A DNA stretch of 64,000 nucleotides from Bacillus infantis (GTDB lineage: Bacteria > Bacillota > Bacilli > Bacillales > Cytobacillaceae): positions 62,001 to 126,000 of the forward strand of contig NZ_JAIVAP010000011.1 in NCBI RefSeq assembly GCF_020171945.1, in the 5' to 3' direction. This document shows positions 62,532-64,000 of this stretch, in pieces; the first letter of the stretch is position 1, and the number at the start of each line of letters is the position of its first letter. A program made the translations under genes and the position numbers. A model generated the notes under the pieces. It saw nothing but the letters and a program-made list of their open reading frames with translations. It made no database searches and was not told where the DNA came from.

Positions 62532-64000
62532 ATGGCCAGGAAGGTAAACATTGCAGCAGTACTGATTCTTTTTATATTGGCTTCAATCGCACCCGACGCA
62601 TTCGGATCAAAGCAGAAGCAGGAAAGTGTCCAGATTACAGATTCCATTGCCTCACAGGCACTCATCCATGATGAAACCCCAAAGCAGCATAAGCTATCCT
62701 ACAAGGTTTATTTGCCCTCAGGCTATGATAAAAAACGCAAAGAAGGCTATCCGGTCCTTTACCTTCTCCATGGAAGCAATGGAAATGAAAACAGCTGGGA
62801 TGAGTTTTGGCCTAAGCTTGACGAAATGATTGAAAATAAGGTGATCGACCCGGTCATCGCTGTTGTCCCGTCCACCGGAAACAGCTATTGGGTCGACTCT
62901 AAAAAGTATGGCCACTATGAATCAGCCGTTATCCAGGACCTTATTCCAAATATAGATAAAAAGTATAATACGAAAAAGGACCGCACAGGCCGCTATATTT
63001 CCGGTTATTCGATGGGCGGATATGGGGCATTGAGATACAGCCTGACCTACCCGGATTTATTCGCTGGCACTGTGCTTCTCAGCCCGGCCATCCAGAAAGC
63101 TGAACCGCCCGCTACTTCAGGAGCGGTGGAAAGGGGAAGCTTTGGAGAGCCGTATGATCCGGGAATCTGGACCAGCAAAAATTACCCGACAGGCATTGAC
63201 TCTTATGTGAAACAGCCGCACCGCCTTCCAATCTACATCGTCACAGGGGATGATGATTGGAATTACTTGAGCGAGAAGGAAGACCTTCCGGCAGATGCCT
63301 ACAAATATAATATGGAAGTCCAGGCTGTCCAGCTTTATCAGGAGCTGCACAGGAAAAACCTTTTTGCGGCCGATTTTGAAAAATGGGAGGATGTGCCGGC
63401 CAATCCTGCGGAACTCAGGATCATCAATGGCGGGCATGGGCTGGACGTCTGGCTGAAGGGCTTTGAAGAGGGGCTGAAATACTTATTTGGGAAGCCGGAA
63501 GCACCGGATTTTTCACCGGTATATGATGCCTCGAAATATATTACAAAGAGGAAAGGGACCGTCACGTCAAAAATCCTTACAGACGCTGGAGGACGCTCCC
63601 TTCCTTATCAGGTCTATGTGCCCGCAGGCTATAATGCTGAAGAAAATAAACGCTACCCAGTTGTCTATCTGCTTCATGGAAGCTGGGGAGACGAAAAGAG
63701 CTGGAATAAGTTCTGGCCTATCCTGGATAAGAAGATAGAAAGCGAAGAAATCGGCCCTGTCATTGCGGTTGCACCGATTACTGGGAACAGCTATTGGGTT
63801 GATTCAGAAAAATATGGTGCTGTCGAGACTGCAGTCGTTTCAGATCTGATAAAAGAAATCGACCAGAACTATAAAACCATTGCGTCGCGGGAAGGGCGAG
63901 GCCTTGTCGGCTACTCCATGGGAGGATATGGCGCTTTAAGATATGCTCTGACCTATCCGGATAAATTTGCCGCTGCATCATTGCTGAGTCCGGCCCTCCA
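62532..64000 (+). CDS. Secreted two-domain esterase (alpha/beta-hydrolase, esterase D-like), 3' end outside window
   Basis: At least 489 residues are present, with no stop before the window end. After a signal peptide (IAAVLILFILASIAPDAFG) there are two tandem PF00756-like domains. The first has YPVLYLLHGSNGNENSW, GNSYWVDSKKYG and nucleophile Ser160 in GYSMGGYGALRY. The second repeats YPVVYLLHGSWGDEKSW, GNSYWVDSEKYG and Ser462 in GYSMGGYGALRY. The first domain has NGGHG, the probable His. Such enzymes remove acyl or feruloyl groups from glycans. ATG 62532 is favoured by spacing from AGGAGGG at 62520. Confidence 0.8.
   Translation, partial: MARKVNIAAVLILFILASIAPDAFGSKQKQESVQITDSIASQALIHDETPKQHKLSYKVYLPSGYDKKRKEGYPVLYLLHGSNGNENSWDEFWPKLDEMIENKVIDPVIAVVPSTGNSYWVDSKKYGHYESAVIQDLIPNIDKKYNTKKDRTGRYISGYSMGGYGALRYSLTYPDLFAGTVLLSPAIQKAEPPATSGAVERGSFGEPYDPGIWTSKNYPTGIDSYVKQPHRLPIYIVTGDDDWNYLSEKEDLPADAYKYNMEVQAVQLYQELHRKNLFAADFEKWEDVPANPAELRIINGGHGLDVWLKGFEEGLKYLFGKPEAPDFSPVYDASKYITKRKGTVTSKILTDAGGRSLPYQVYVPAGYNAEENKRYPVVYLLHGSWGDEKSWNKFWPILDKKIESEEIGPVIAVAPITGNSYWVDSEKYGAVETAVVSDLIKEIDQNYKTIASREGRGLVGYSMGGYGALRYALTYPDKFAAASLLSPAL

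Overview
The window looks like chromosomal DNA of a moderate-GC Bacillaceae member (Bacillus, Cytobacillus or Mesobacillus-like). The evidence is strong AGGAGG-type ribosome binding sites, catabolite-responsive elements (CRE), a PyrR-type attenuator, SLH-anchored surface proteins, an S-layer protein gene, and ABC sugar importers with no ATPase gene. It is rich in accessory carbon-scavenging operons. No tRNA, rRNA, transposase or CRISPR array was seen.

Layout. (1) 1-6300: a glucitol (sorbitol) PTS operon in the order gutF-gutR-gutM-EIIC-EIIBC-EIIA, followed by an FSA-type aldolase and a HAD phosphatase. (2) 6.5-10.7 kb: a stalk-domain secreted protein, an FAD oxidoreductase overlapping a small membrane protein, a lipoprotein and a small membrane protein. 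(3) 10.8-15.9 kb: a fructoselysine operon with the enterobacterial gene set (frlC, frlA permease, frlB, frlD, frlR) and two near-identical promoter/operator modules. (4) 16-17.3 kb: two membrane proteins of unknown function. (5) 17.5-26.2 kb: a divergent AI-2 (lsr) locus with lsrR-lsrK-cupin leftward and lsrACDBF rightward. A cupin stands where LsrG might be expected. (6) 26.2-27.5 kb: an SGNH hydrolase bracketed by two copies of an unusual element, a 21-bp-period GTAGAAT array followed by a hairpin. (7) 27.65-30.5 kb: codBA for cytosine uptake and deamination behind a PyrR-type attenuator.

(8) 30.6-38.2 kb: a VanZ-like protein, a frameshifted phosphoribosyltransferase, a LysM protein, an M14 carboxypeptidase, an SLH/Ig S-layer protein, and an RNPP-like (PlcR/NprR-type) regulator. 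The regulator is followed by a 58-residue secreted peptide carrying GLPSEH twice, a candidate quorum-sensing pair. (9) 38.3-44.2 kb, leftward: DUF3006, an SLH/metallo-beta-lactamase protein and two stalk-domain surface proteins. (10) 44.5-51.6 kb: a 2278-residue SLH-anchored amylopullulanase behind three CRE-like sites. (11) 52.1-64 kb: one long operon with two perfect LacI-type operators. It encodes AtuA-family, DUF4387, PfkB kinase, two ABC permeases, a solute-binding lipoprotein, two ADP-ribosylglycohydrolase-family enzymes, a LacI regulator and a two-domain secreted esterase cut by the window end. I read it as an undescribed glycoside or ribosyl-compound scavenging pathway.

Two families of dispersed palindromic repeats (GGTGACAGGCACC-type and GCCAAGGGGCCTGACCC-type) recur between genes and sometimes supply the stop codons of the flanking genes.
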